From Oscillospiraceae bacterium (GTDB taxonomy: Bacteria > Bacillota > Clostridia > Oscillospirales > Oscillospiraceae), in contig JAFTXW010000029.1 of the NCBI GenBank assembly GCA_017461445.1, forward strand, positions 1 through 53,969: a stretch of 53,969 bases of DNA, in the 5' to 3' direction. Below are positions 46,623 to 53,969 of the stretch, piece by piece (the first letter of the stretch is position 1; each line of letters begins with the position of its first letter). The notes below the pieces were generated by a model, which was not told where the DNA came from, did no database searches, and saw only the letters and a program-made list of their open reading frames with translations. The translations under genes were made by a program, and so were the position numbers.

Positions 46623-47546
46623 CAGTTCCTCTGCGTCCAGATCCCGGTAGGGATACACCCGCTGGTCACTTTGGATGGTGCTGCGGTGGGAATTTAAGAG
46701 CCGCACGATGTTGTACACATCCACCCAGATCTCGGAATTACATTCCTTCTGGCTTTCGTCGAAAATCAGCTGCATTCCGAAATGGAGATGGACGGTTTCA
46801 ATATTGTTGACATTTTCCCTGTCACAGTATCCGGTTCGGCCCATGAAGCCAATCAGGTCCCCCGCCTGGACGATGTCGCCTTCCTGCAATCCCGGAGCAA
46901 AGGGCTTGTCCTTTTGCAGATGGGCATAATAGTAGTACCGCTTATTGTCAAAGGAGCGGATGCCGATGCGCCAGCCGCCGTAGCGGTTCCAGCCCATAGC
47001 CTCCACGATGCCGCCCTCCACCGCTACGATGGGTGTTCCCAGGCTGCCCATCAGGTCGTGGCCCAAATGCTTGCGCTTGAAGCCATAGGACCGGGCCACA
47101 CCGAAATCGTCGCAGTGGCTGAAGCCATAGCCCGCCGCCACAGGAGAATAGGCCTTCAATCCGTAAGATGCCACCCACTCCCCGTCCTTTTCGATGGCAC
47201 AGCTGCCCACCAGCCCGCCCAGGACGGCGGAGTATGCTTCGTGGTAATAATCATAATATTGGTACAGCTCCCCCAGCAGCTCTTCCGGGGATTTATCTCC
47301 TTTCAGATCAGCTGCTGCCTTTTTCACGGATGCCAGGCCGCATTTACCCCCGGTGCGGCAGGCCGCCAGAGCCAGCGAATCGATCCAGGGGATGTGTTTC
47401 TCCTGCTCGAAGGTGGCAATATCCTGCTCCAGGGCATATTTCAGGGATTCATAGGGCACATCAAAATCCACCCACTTGATGGTATCCGCCCGTGCAGGCA
47501 CCGCCAGAATGGGCAGTAAGATCAGCAAAAGCAAAAACCGCTTCAT
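46614..47546 (-). CDS. M23-family peptidase, secreted
   Basis: A 310-residue exported protein with a signal peptide (residues 1-20, ending VPARA). The M23/LytM zinc fold is visible: KRKHLGHDLMGSLGTPIVAVEGG contains the H-x3-D start, with YAHLQKDK and VHLHFGMQLI giving the HxH pair. It may cleave peptidoglycan cross-links. The N-terminal half is all-helical and unknown. GAGGTGAGG is before ATG 47546. It lies 54 bases after dusB on the same strand, so the two may share a transcript. Confidence 0.88.
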   Translation of the reverse strand: MKRFLLLLILLPILAVPARADTIKWVDFDVPYESLKYALEQDIATFEQEKHIPWIDSLALAACRTGGKCGLASVKKAAADLKGDKSPEELLGELYQYYDYYHEAYSAVLGGLVGSCAIEKDGEWVASYGLKAYSPVAAGYGFSHCDDFGVARSYGFKRKHLGHDLMGSLGTPIVAVEGGIVEAMGWNRYGGWRIGIRSFDNKRYYYYAHLQKDKPFAPGLQEGDIVQAGDLIGFMGRTGYCDRENVNNIETVHLHFGMQLIFDESQKECNSEIWVDVYNIVRLLNSHRSTIQSDQRVYPYRDLDAEELNT

Positions 47547-47600
47547 TCCCTCACCTCTTGGATTAGGGTATGAAGCGGTCATTATTTTATCCGTTGAAAA

Positions 47601-48566
47601 TCATTCCAGATCCCGCACTACTTCCTTTGCCACCCGGTAGATATCCTCCATGGTGGTCAGCGACGAAATTTCGCGCTTGTAGAAGCTGGCGTTCCGCACA
47701 CCCCGGAGATACCAAGCAAAATGCTTCCGGGCTTCGAGACAGGCGATGTGCTCCCCGTGGTCCTGCTCGGACAGCTGGAATTGCTTTACGGCGACGGCGA
47801 TGCGGTCTTTCAGAATGGGCCGACCGGGATATTCCTCCCCCCGCAGAGCATAGGTCACCTCTTCAAAGATCCAGGGATCGCCGAAGACGCTGCGGCCGAT
47901 CATAATGCCGTCAGCCCCGGTGCGCTTCAGACAGCGGACAGCCGACGGGCCATCGCAGATGTCGCCGTTGGCAATTACGGGGATGGAAAGCTGCTCTTTG
48001 ACCTTGTGGATGGTATCCCAGTCGGCAACACCGGTGTACAGCATAGCCCGGGTACGGCCGTGAACGGCCACCATAGCCGCGCCGCTCTGCTCCATTCGTT
48101 TTGTGAAATCCAAAACGTTGATGCTGCCCTTGTCCCAGCCAAGGCGGCATTTGACGGTAACAGGCACGTCCACCGCCTTCGTCACCGCCGCCACGATCTC
48201 TCCCGCCAACTCCGGGGTGCGCATCAGGCCGCAGCCGTCGCCGGAATTGGCGATTTTCGGCATAGGACAGCCCATGTTGATGTCAATAAAATCACAGCCG
48301 GAAATATCCAGTGCAAGCCTTGCGCCCTCCGCCATAATGGCGGGGTCATTGCCGAAGATCTGGGCACCGCAGATGCTGCCTTCGTTTTTGCGCAGCAGCT
48401 TGGCACTCTTTTTATCCTTGTACACCAGTGCCCGGGAGGACACCATCTCCGTCACCGTGACTCCCGCGCCCAGTTCGGCGCAAATGGTGCGGTAGGCCCA
48501 GTCCGTCACCCCCGCCATGGGGGCCAGAAAGACGGGATTTGTTACTTCTATATTTCCGATCCGCAA
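47601..48566 (-). CDS. dusB: tRNA-dihydrouridine synthase (DusB)
   Basis: A 321-residue FMN enzyme that reduces uridine to dihydrouridine in tRNA. Landmarks are NPVFLAPMAGVTD near the start, the catalytic INMGCPMPKIANSGDGCGLM with its Cys, TVKCRLGWD, AVHGRTRAMLYTG and ANGDI. The start is taken as TTG 48566, six bases after GAGGTG, giving the usual MRIGNIEVTNPVF start; GTG 48575 would place three extra residues before it and puts the site inside the gene. Upstream of the M23 gene. Confidence 0.95.
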   Translation of the reverse strand: MRIGNIEVTNPVFLAPMAGVTDWAYRTICAELGAGVTVTEMVSSRALVYKDKKSAKLLRKNEGSICGAQIFGNDPAIMAEGARLALDISGCDFIDINMGCPMPKIANSGDGCGLMRTPELAGEIVAAVTKAVDVPVTVKCRLGWDKGSINVLDFTKRMEQSGAAMVAVHGRTRAMLYTGVADWDTIHKVKEQLSIPVIANGDICDGPSAVRCLKRTGADGIMIGRSVFGDPWIFEEVTYALRGEEYPGRPILKDRIAVAVKQFQLSEQDHGEHIACLEARKHFAWYLRGVRNASFYKREISSLTTMEDIYRVAKEVVRDLE

Positions 48567-48625
48567 GAGGAACACCTCACAACCAATTTGGAGGGATTAT
48601 ATCACAGATCGTCAGATTTCGCAAG

Positions 48626-48886
48626 TCAAAGCAGTACTGTCACCAGCCAAACAAGCCCCGTAACCAGTGCTCCCCCTGCGGCCCAGAAGGCACCGTAGAG
48701 GTAGAAATGCCGCTTCTTCCCCTGCCGTTCACTGCCGTGGATGGCCTGCTGGGCTTCCTTTAAGAGGGCTTCGTCGGTGATTCCCTCCCCCACCGCGTCG
48801 TCCTTCAGAATAAAAATGGCCTGCTCGAACAGCTTCGGCTCCGGGGCATGGACTACGATGACCTGCCGGGAAATGCCTTTTACCAT
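48626..48886 (-). CDS. small single-helix membrane protein
   Basis: An 86-residue protein. The N-terminal half is soluble (VIVVHAPEPKLFEQAIFILKDD) and resembles a conserved clostridial small protein; one membrane helix lies near residues 66-85. No function known; short proteins of this shape are sometimes mislabelled as translation initiation factor 2. AAGGAGGCGG precedes the start, and it is between dusB and an unrelated gene on the same strand. Confidence 0.75.
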   Translation of the reverse strand: MVKGISRQVIVVHAPEPKLFEQAIFILKDDAVGEGITDEALLKEAQQAIHGSERQGKKRHFYLYGAFWAAGGALVTGLVWLVTVLL

Positions 48887-48941
48887 AAATTACCGCCTCC
48901 TTCTGGAGGAAGTATGCCCCTGCGGAGCCAGTTTGATACAG

Positions 48942-48964
48942 AAAAGGGGCGGAAATTCAGCCCC
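48942..48964 (-). terminator. terminator of the 313-aa gene
   Basis: GGGGC and GCCCC form a 5-bp stem, short but GC-rich, followed on the minus strand by TTTT (48945-48942). Confidence 0.55.
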
Positions 48965-48971
48965 TCGTTCG

Positions 48972-49913
48972 TTACAGCCTTGTATATTTGGTGTCGGCCA
49001 CCGCCTTGCCGGTGTTGCGCAACAGGGCGAATACGCCCAAGGCAGCAAACAGCAGGCCCATGCCCACGTTTTGGAGGGTGACGCTCCGGTACTCCGGCTC
49101 CTCCAGCAGCATGAAGAAGATAAACGCGGGAATGTCCGTCAGTTCAAAGCCCCGCAGCTCGCCGCTGCTCATCATTTCCGCCAGGGTAATGGCATCGGCG
49201 GCAAAGGTGCCCAGCAAAACGCCAAACACAATGGCAAGAATCAGGATCAGCACCTTGGCCTTGCCCTGCTTGCCTTTCAGCAGATCGTAGCCCTTTTCCG
49301 CCAGGAACCCGATGACCAGGCCCACGATGGAAGCAACATAGCCCGAATACAGCACCAAGCCCCAAACCACCGCGCCCAAGGTGGCACCCAGCAGCGCGCC
49401 TATGGTACCTGTCAGATAAGAGCCGCCTGCCTCTGCCCGCTGGGTATTCTCGGCATCTACCTCCCGCTCCGCCTTCTGGGCGCAGCTATCGTGAAGATGG
49501 TAGGCAATGCCGTTGATCAGCACCCACTGGCCCGCAGTGATCTCGCAGCCGCATTCGGTACAGATATTGACACCCGTAGCCGAATGCTCCTGCAGCAGCG
49601 GAATAAACCAGTCCAGGAATGCCATGATCTTCTTCATGGTACCGGGATTGTCGTGGAATACCACCTGCACCGCGTTGGGGGCAAGGTTCAGATTCAACAC
49701 CCGGTACTGCTTTTTCAGGTCTGTGGAGTTTATCAGATCCAGCAGCCTGCCCTTTCCGGCGGGGTCTGTAAATTTCGTGGTAAAAACGATCTGCTTGTAG
49801 CCAGAGCCCTCCGAAAGGGTCACCGCAAATCCACGCAGACTGCCGTAAGCCACGCCTTTGGCCACCGTCATGCCATTTTCAGCGGCCAGTTTCTTGAAAG
49901 CACTTCCTACCAT
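48972..49913 (-). CDS. membrane protein with CxxC...HxHxxC zinc-like motif
   Basis: A 313-residue protein of unknown family. The N-terminal ~110 residues are soluble with a beta-rich domain. Residues 118-144 contain C-x2-C-x-C...H-x-H-x2-C, a likely zinc-binding knot of the LIM/zinc-ribbon kind. Four hydrophobic segments then follow (about 165-185, 190-212, 222-250, 286-303). Such layout suggests a membrane protein with a cytoplasmic zinc domain. GAGGTG is seven bases from ATG 49913. It is divergent from a short HTH gene. Confidence 0.75.
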   Translation of the reverse strand: MVGSAFKKLAAENGMTVAKGVAYGSLRGFAVTLSEGSGYKQIVFTTKFTDPAGKGRLLDLINSTDLKKQYRVLNLNLAPNAVQVVFHDNPGTMKKIMAFLDWFIPLLQEHSATGVNICTECGCEITAGQWVLINGIAYHLHDSCAQKAEREVDAENTQRAEAGGSYLTGTIGALLGATLGAVVWGLVLYSGYVASIVGLVIGFLAEKGYDLLKGKQGKAKVLILILAIVFGVLLGTFAADAITLAEMMSSGELRGFELTDIPAFIFFMLLEEPEYRSVTLQNVGMGLLFAALGVFALLRNTGKAVADTKYTRL

Positions 49914-50065
49914 AATTAACACCTCTTTTTTGGTTTATTTTCAGGCAAGGACATCATATCACATAATGTGTAAAAATGCAACATTTAGTTCGGGTACAGG
50001 GACTATTTATTTTTCATTTGTACATATAATACAAAGGAACATAAATGGAAGGATGGTGAGGGTCG

Positions 50066-50305
50066 TTGCATTTGAATCAGGCTGTCAGTATGCGGATAAA
50101 TGAGCTGCTGAAAGAGCGGGAAATGACCCAATATCAGCTGTTTTCCAAAAGCGGCGTTCCAAAATCCACCCTCAGCAATTTGATGCACTGTTCCTACGAT
50201 TCCGTAAAGCTACGGATCATTCACGAGATCTGCCAGGGCTTTGAGATCAGCATTTCTGAGTTTTTCCAATCCCCGCTCTTTGACGAGGTAAATCTGGATC
50301 CATAA
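50066..50305 (+). CDS. short XRE-family regulator
   Basis: A 79-residue DNA-binding protein made almost only of an HTH_3/XRE domain: RINELLKEREMTQYQLFSKSGVPKSTLSNLM as helices 1-3, then IIHEICQGFEISISEFF. The start is TTG at 50066, preceded by GGTGAGGG; a second TTG at 50072 is close. A TATAAT sequence at 50024-50029 is the likely -10 with a poor -35. Target genes are unknown; it is divergent from the zinc-motif membrane protein gene. Confidence 0.88.
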   Translation: MHLNQAVSMRINELLKEREMTQYQLFSKSGVPKSTLSNLMHCSYDSVKLRIIHEICQGFEISISEFFQSPLFDEVNLDP

Positions 50306-50309
50306 ATTT

Positions 50310-50337
50310 AAGGAGGAGCCACTGGCTCCTCCTTTTT
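50310..50337 (+). terminator. terminator of the short XRE gene
   Basis: AAGGAGGAGCC and GGCTCCTCCTT form an 11-bp stem with an ACT loop, then TTT. Confidence 0.85.
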
Positions 50338-50339
50338 GA

Positions 50340-51572
50340 TTACAGAACGTATTCCGCCGCGTTGATGATCTTGGTGGTCAGCAAGTCCTTACCAATCCCC
50401 AGAGCATCCTTGATCATGGTGCCGATACCCATGCCATCCTCACCAGTGTCTTTGCCAATGGTCATTACATCCTCACTGACCGCAGCAACTGCCGCTTCCT
50501 GCTCCGGTGTACACTTGATTTTCATACAGTCACTGAAGCTGAGCTTATTCAAGATCAGGTCGTTGGGGATATCCTCATCCAAAGTAACCTGCATGCAGTC
50601 GGAAACACTGATGCCGTCAGGCTCCTGCTCCACCAGCCATTTGGACAGCCGCAGAGAAATTTTATCCTCAAGGTGGCGGCCCTTGGGGCGTTTCAGAGCC
50701 TTTACATCACCGGAGATTTCCGAAATAGCAGCCATCAGCTGCTGTTTCAGTTCCTCGGTTACAAAGGCATCGCCCCGGATATGCAAATATTCGATCTGGG
50801 GCAGGATATCTGCCGCGTCTTCCTTTGCCTTCAAATCGCCGATAATATACAACTTGGTGCCATACTTCTTGAGAGTCATTTCATTCAGCTCAACATCGTC
50901 CATCACTACAGCCGTACCGTCAGGAACGATAACGATCTCGGCCTTTTCATCGATCAGTTCGATCATACTTTCCACTTTGGATTCCGCAATGATCACCTGC
51001 TTAGTGGAAAAGGTCGCCCCCTTCTTTGCCAACACCGCAGCATCCAGCTGGGGATCCACCATGATCATCCGCTTTGCAGACCAATACAGGCTGTTCTTGG
51101 CCCGCAGCGCAAAGAGCCTGTCGATAACAGCACTGCGCTTAAGAATGATTGCATTGTCAGGATAGGTATTGATAGAACCGTTTACCTTAATCTTGCCAAG
51201 ATACGCGCTAATGCTTTCGGGACAGGTAACAGAACCATTGACAAAAATACCAACGTACTGTTCCAGAATCTTTTCCGTTCCAGGACCAATCTGCAGAGAA
51301 CCATTAACCGTCAGATGGCATCTTCCGGTAACGACATCGCTGCTATTGATCTGGGTTGAACCGTTGGAGGTACTGACCTCCACGTCTGCGTCCAATTCCA
51401 GCACAGATGCGCAGTTCATCAACACACCATGCTGGTTCAGCATTTCCTTGGTTTCAGGACTGACCAGAACATTGGCTGCATTGATCATAATGCTTTCGTA
51501 AGCTGCAAGCGTTTCTTTGCTCACCTTCCGGGCATCGCATGTAGCACAGTTGATGACCATTTTCTTTGCCAT
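50340..51572 (-). CDS. repeat-rich (beta-solenoid-like) protein paired with an ECF sigma factor
   Basis: A 410-residue protein without signal or membrane segment. Residues ~25-150 contain strand-turn repeats of the form LTVNGSLQIGPGTE, IFVNGSVTCPES and IKVNGSINTYPDN, about 30-35 residues apart, compatible with a beta-solenoid. Further on, VEYLHIRGDAF-like strands and a duplicated SxSDCM pattern (SVSDCMQV; SFSDCMKIKC) occur. The start has NCATCDARK, a possible Cys pair. No family recognised; the bactofilin-like repeat look is only a comparison. GGAGG is seven to eight bases from ATG 51572. It follows the sigma gene by 16 bases. Confidence 0.8.
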   Translation of the reverse strand: MAKKMVINCATCDARKVSKETLAAYESIMINAANVLVSPETKEMLNQHGVLMNCASVLELDADVEVSTSNGSTQINSSDVVTGRCHLTVNGSLQIGPGTEKILEQYVGIFVNGSVTCPESISAYLGKIKVNGSINTYPDNAIILKRSAVIDRLFALRAKNSLYWSAKRMIMVDPQLDAAVLAKKGATFSTKQVIIAESKVESMIELIDEKAEIVIVPDGTAVVMDDVELNEMTLKKYGTKLYIIGDLKAKEDAADILPQIEYLHIRGDAFVTEELKQQLMAAISEISGDVKALKRPKGRHLEDKISLRLSKWLVEQEPDGISVSDCMQVTLDEDIPNDLILNKLSFSDCMKIKCTPEQEAAVAAVSEDVMTIGKDTGEDGMGIGTMIKDALGIGKDLLTTKIINAAEYVL

Positions 51573-51588
51573 ATTGATTACCTCCAAA

Positions 51589-52053
51589 TTATTCTTCCAT
51601 AAGTTGTTTCAGGTGTTTCCGCATCCGGGAGAGTCTTGCCCGGATGGTTCCGGCGGGGATGTGGAGCATTTCCGAAAGCTCTGAGGCGTTATAGCCTTCC
51701 TCATAGCGCAGGTGGAATAAAGCCCTGTCCTCCGGGCTGAGCCTTGCCAGCAGAAGGCGGTTTTCGATCTCCTGCATTCTGGAATCCGGGGCTGCCGCGT
51801 CAGGCTCCAGGGTTTCCAGGTAGGCGTTTTCCAGCTGCGCCCGGCGAAAGCGGTCGCACATCAGGTTTTTCAGTGTCCGGAACAGCCATGCCCGCCGCTG
51901 GCTGGGGCCCAGGTCTTCAAAGGTATCCGCGTTTTGCAGAGCCTTCAAAAATACCTCCTGGGCGATATCCTGCGCCTCCGCTTCACTGCGGATTGCTGCG
52001 GAAGCATAGCGCAGCAGCTCCGGGTAGTGCTTTTCATAGATTTCCTCCCACAT
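51589..52053 (-). CDS. ECF-type sigma-70 factor
   Basis: A 154-residue sigma factor made of region 2 (YPELLRYASAAIRSEAEAQDIAQEVFLKALQNA) and region 4 (LSPEDRALFHLRYEEGYNASELSEMLHIPAGTIRARLSRMRKHL), with regions 1 and 3 missing, as in ECF sigmas. No anti-sigma gene is next to it; instead the downstream gene encodes a 410-aa repeat protein. Two near-identical upstream sites resemble ECF promoters, so it probably activates its own transcription. GAAAGGGGGGAGAG precedes the start. Confidence 0.94.
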   Translation of the reverse strand: MWEEIYEKHYPELLRYASAAIRSEAEAQDIAQEVFLKALQNADTFEDLGPSQRRAWLFRTLKNLMCDRFRRAQLENAYLETLEPDAAAPDSRMQEIENRLLLARLSPEDRALFHLRYEEGYNASELSEMLHIPAGTIRARLSRMRKHLKQLMEE

Positions 52054-52075
52054 GCTCTCCCCCCTTTCTGACTGG

Positions 52076-52104
52076 ATAACGAATGAGCATAGCCAAGTGT
52101 TGCA
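52076..52104 (-). promoter_or_regulatory. ECF-type promoter B, directly before the sigma gene
   Basis: On the minus strand TGCAAC (52104-52099), 17-base spacer and CGTTAT (52081-52076). Conserved flanks: ACTT after the -35 and CCAGTCAGAAAGGGGG after the -10, which includes the ribosome site of the sigma gene. Confidence 0.75.
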
Positions 52105-52122
52105 TCGTTACCAAATATTTTT

Positions 52123-52206
52123 CTAAATTTTTTCCAGCTGCCGAATATCCCACAGATCATGATACCAGCGGGCCCGGACTTGTCTTTTCTCGAATTTCTT
52201 TTTCAT
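52123..52206 (-). CDS. 27-residue peptide ORF upstream of the ECF sigma gene
   Basis: ATG 52206 to TAG 52123, with AAAGGGGG nine bases upstream. The product is MKKKFEKRQVRARWYHDLWD followed by IRQLEKI: basic and aromatic-rich, probably an amphipathic helix, with no membrane segment. It lies between the two ECF-type promoters, so it is likely transcribed from promoter A. Too short for confident calling, but the ribosome site and placement are good. Confidence 0.55.
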   Translation of the reverse strand: MKKKFEKRQVRARWYHDLWDIRQLEKI

Positions 52207-52231
52207 AAGGCATTGCCCCCTTTCTGTCTGG

Positions 52232-52260
52232 ATAACGAAGAAAGGGGGCAAAGTGTTGCA
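52232..52260 (-). promoter_or_regulatory. ECF-type promoter A, before the 27-residue ORF
   Basis: On the minus strand TGCAAC (52260-52255), 17-base spacer and CGTTAT (52237-52232). Same spacing and same flanks (ACTT; CCAGACAGAAAGGGGG) as promoter B 156 bases away. Confidence 0.75.
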
Positions 52261-52272
52261 GATATTTCAAAA

Positions 52273-53013
52273 TCAGGGCTGATCCTTCGGCCGCTTATAC
52301 CGGCCCTTCGGCTCCCATTCGGGCAGCGGATACCGCTGCATGGCACCGAAGATACGCTCCTTCAGGTCGGGATATGTCTTACTCAGTTCAAAGATCAGCT
52401 CCTTGACTTCCTCCCGCTTGGTATACTTATCCACAGGACAGCGGTTGGCAAGGACAGGCAGCTTCATCCGCGTCGCAAAGTTATCCACGGTCTTTTCGTG
52501 GATATAGAGCATGGGGCGTATTTGAATCACGCCGGTCCGGTCCAGATTCGTCACCGGCTGGAAGCAGCTGATGCGGCCCTCGAACAAAAGCGACATCAGG
52601 AAGGTCTCCACCGCGTCGTCATAGTGGTGGCCCAAGGCCAGCTTGTTGAAGCCCTTGTCAAGGATCGCCTGATTCAGGGCACCCCGGCGCATCTTGGAAC
52701 ACATGGAGCAGGGATTCTTCTCCTTCCGGTGGTCAAAGATGATGGGAGCGATCTCCGTTTTGACAATGGTATAGGGCACATCCCATTCTTTGCACAGTGC
52801 CTCCACACAGCTGTAGTCCATCCCCAGGCCCATGTCGATGGTGATGGCTTCCAATTCAAAAGACTTGTTGAAATACTTTTTCAGCCCTGCCAGCAGCACC
52901 AGCAGCACCAGGGAATCCTTGCCGCCAGACACGCCAACCGCGATTTTATCTCCTTCTTCGATCATTTTATAGTCGTCCACGCACCGGCGGACAAGTCCCA
53001 TAAGCTTTTGCAT
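52273..53013 (-). CDS. ttcA: TtcA-family tRNA thiolation enzyme
   Basis: A 246-residue PP-loop ATPase of the TtcA/CTU1 group, which modifies cytidine 32 to 2-thiocytidine in tRNA. The PP-loop SGGKDS is at 29-34. A cysteine pair in CSMC (around 102-105) and the later NRCP (about 193) match the three-cysteine [4Fe-4S] site of TtcA. Also visible: ALGHHYDDAVETFL. Length is shorter than E. coli TtcA (about 311), as in many Firmicutes. CGGAGGAAA precedes the start. Confidence 0.93.
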   Translation of the reverse strand: MQKLMGLVRRCVDDYKMIEEGDKIAVGVSGGKDSLVLLVLLAGLKKYFNKSFELEAITIDMGLGMDYSCVEALCKEWDVPYTIVKTEIAPIIFDHRKEKNPCSMCSKMRRGALNQAILDKGFNKLALGHHYDDAVETFLMSLLFEGRISCFQPVTNLDRTGVIQIRPMLYIHEKTVDNFATRMKLPVLANRCPVDKYTKREEVKELIFELSKTYPDLKERIFGAMQRYPLPEWEPKGRYKRPKDQP

Positions 53014-53132
53014 AGTTGGATTTCCTCCGAATTATTTATTAAAATAAGTTGTGAGAAAACGAGAGCATCCGGGAGCATTTTTGAGCTTTCGGGAGTTTAT
53101 CCCGGATTTCATAAATTTTCTCAAATTAGGTG

Positions 53133-53161
53133 TTGACATTTCAAAATTGTTGTGGTATAAG
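53133..53161 (+). promoter_or_regulatory. promoter of the rplM-rpsI operon
   Basis: TTGACA (53133-53138), 17-base spacer, TATAAG (53156-53161). The leader of about 70 bases contains hairpin TTGTACC/GGTACAA (53182-53198), which may be an autoregulatory L13 leader. Confidence 0.75.
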
Positions 53162-53181
53162 AATCTAGCGATTTGAAGACA

Positions 53182-53198
53182 TTGTACCGCAGGTACAA
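53182..53198 (+). promoter_or_regulatory. leader hairpin of rplM
   Basis: TTGTACC and GGTACAA form a 7-bp stem with a GCA loop about 40 bases before the start codon. L13 leaders in Firmicutes use short hairpins for feedback, so this is a candidate. Confidence 0.45.
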
Positions 53199-53238
53199 GA
53201 AAAAGTCAAAATATTTTACCTAATTGGAGGAACGCATA

Positions 53239-53670
53239 ATGTCCACTACTCTGCTGAAGAAGGAGACCCTGGAGCGCAAGTGGTATGTTATCGACGCTGC
53301 CGGCAAGCCCCTGGGCCGTACCGCCGTCATCGCTGCCAACATCCTGCGCGGCAAGCACAAGGTCGATTTCACCCCTAACGTTGACTGCGGCGATAACGTG
53401 ATCATCATCAACACCGACAAGGCTGTTCTGACCGGCAAGAAGCTGGAGCAGAAGAAGTACTACCGCGTGTCCGGTTGGATCGGCGGCCTGAAGGAGACCA
53501 AGGCCCGCGATATGATGAACAACCGTTCTGACTACGCTATGGAAGTCGCTGTCAAGGGTATGCTGCCCAAGAACACCCTGGGCAAGAGCTGCATGACCCG
53601 CCTGCACCTGTACAAGGGTGCTGAGCATCCCCATGCCGCCCAGAAGCCCGAAGCCTGGACCCTGGACTAA
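53239..53670 (+). CDS. rplM: ribosomal protein L13
   Basis: A 143-residue large-subunit protein. It begins MSTTLLKKETLERKWYVIDA; PLGRTAV, ANILRGKHK, the NVDCGDNVIIIN block, VKGMLPKN and a C-terminal LYKGAEHPHAAQKPEAW are typical. It binds 23S rRNA early in assembly. TTGGAGG is seven to eight bases from the start. rpsI follows after 17 bases, the conserved gene order. Confidence 0.98.
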   Translation: MSTTLLKKETLERKWYVIDAAGKPLGRTAVIAANILRGKHKVDFTPNVDCGDNVIIINTDKAVLTGKKLEQKKYYRVSGWIGGLKETKARDMMNNRSDYAMEVAVKGMLPKNTLGKSCMTRLHLYKGAEHPHAAQKPEAWTLD

Positions 53671-53687
53671 TTTGGAGGTAACTTAGA

Positions 53688-53969
53688 ATGTACGAGAGCA
53701 AGAAGAAGTATTTTTACGGCACCGGCCGTCGTAAGTCCTCCGTGGCCCGCGTCCGCGTTTACGAGAACGGCACCGGCTCCATCATCATCAACGGCCGCGA
53801 CATCGACGACTACTTCGGTCTGGAGACCCTGAAGCTGATCGTCCGTCAGCCCCTGGTCACCACCGACATGCTGGGCAAGGTTGACATCGTTGTCACCGTT
53901 GCCGGCGGCGGCGTTTCCGGTCAGGCCGGCGCTATCCGTCACGGCATCTCCCGCGCTCTGGTCACCCTG
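53688..53969 (+). CDS. rpsI: ribosomal protein S9 (partial, runs off right edge)
   Basis: The first 94 codons of S9. The protein begins [22 protein letters not shown], with the GTGRRKSS motif, then [10 protein letters not shown] and [23 protein letters not shown], diagnostic for S9. The C-terminal tail that reaches the P site is outside the window. TTGGAGG at eight to nine bases. It is in the rplM operon. Confidence 0.98.
   Translation, partial: MYESKKKYFYGTGRRKSSVARVRVYENGTGSIIINGRDIDDYFGLETLKLIVRQPLVTTDMLGKVDIVVTVAGGGVSGQAGAIRHGISRALVTL

Overview
The window looks like a chromosome segment from an anaerobic gut Firmicute of the Oscillospirales/Clostridia type. This is an inference from gene content, strong AGGAGG ribosome binding sites and GC-rich codon use, not from a marker-gene comparison. 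The clues are a type III glutamine synthetase, a glycine-radical reductase activase (NrdG), rnf-type genes with ApbE, KDPG-pathway uronate genes, several gut-type glycosidases, and the rplM-rpsI ribosomal operon at the right edge. No insertion sequence, prophage, CRISPR array, tRNA or rRNA was seen.

Left part (1-10.3 kb): accessory and more AT-rich at first. It holds the tail of an unknown gene, a FAD oxidoreductase with a C-terminal Rieske domain, and a gene-free 0.8 kb stretch. That stretch has a strong promoter and two tandem ~219-bp structured repeats (candidate non-coding RNA locus). Next come a PepSY lipoprotein, a four-helix-like cytoplasmic protein, a DUF421 membrane protein, a five-gene minus-strand cluster with AIM24-like and LURP-one-like proteins, two hypothetical genes (one only 49 codons), an HTH regulator, a patatin-like lipase and a VanX-like lipoprotein dipeptidase.

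10.3-16.7 kb: a minus-strand operon of a duplicated-domain lipoprotein, ApbE flavin transferase, RnfC, RnfD, RnfG and a small four-helix membrane protein. RnfA, RnfB and RnfE are not present here, so this is either a split Rnf complex or a different flavin-based electron-transfer machine. A ZIP metal transporter gene lies upstream of it.

17-31 kb: glycogen branching enzyme with a histone-like basic tail, a cation/proton antiporter, a circularly permuted membrane-anchored GH3 enzyme divergent from a TetR-type regulator, glutamine synthetase III divergent from an aspartate aminotransferase, and a three-gene cluster (DUF2974 hydrolase, a protein bearing an OadB-like GGADGPT motif, a methyltransferase).

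31-40.9 kb: sugar-acid catabolism, with eda-kdgK-uxaC in one minus-strand unit (KDPG aldolase, KDG kinase, uronate isomerase) and a GH2 glycosidase nearby. An HTH membrane protein, inorganic pyrophosphatase, an HD-domain protein and a Na/Pi cotransporter-PhoU fusion follow. The transporter is preceded by a five-repeat Pho-box-like array.

41-54 kb: housekeeping and small clusters. These are PAP2 phosphatase-nrdG-dut, an AI-2E-family exporter, a TIGR04255 protein, a zinc membrane peptidase with a Nudix hydrolase, an M23 peptidase, dusB, small membrane proteins, an ECF sigma factor unit, a TtcA-family tRNA thiolase, and rplM-rpsI. The ECF unit has two near-identical tandem promoters that share an ECF-like -35/-10 pair, a 27-codon ORF, the sigma gene and a repeat-rich 410-aa protein; it is the best candidate here for an undescribed regulated system.
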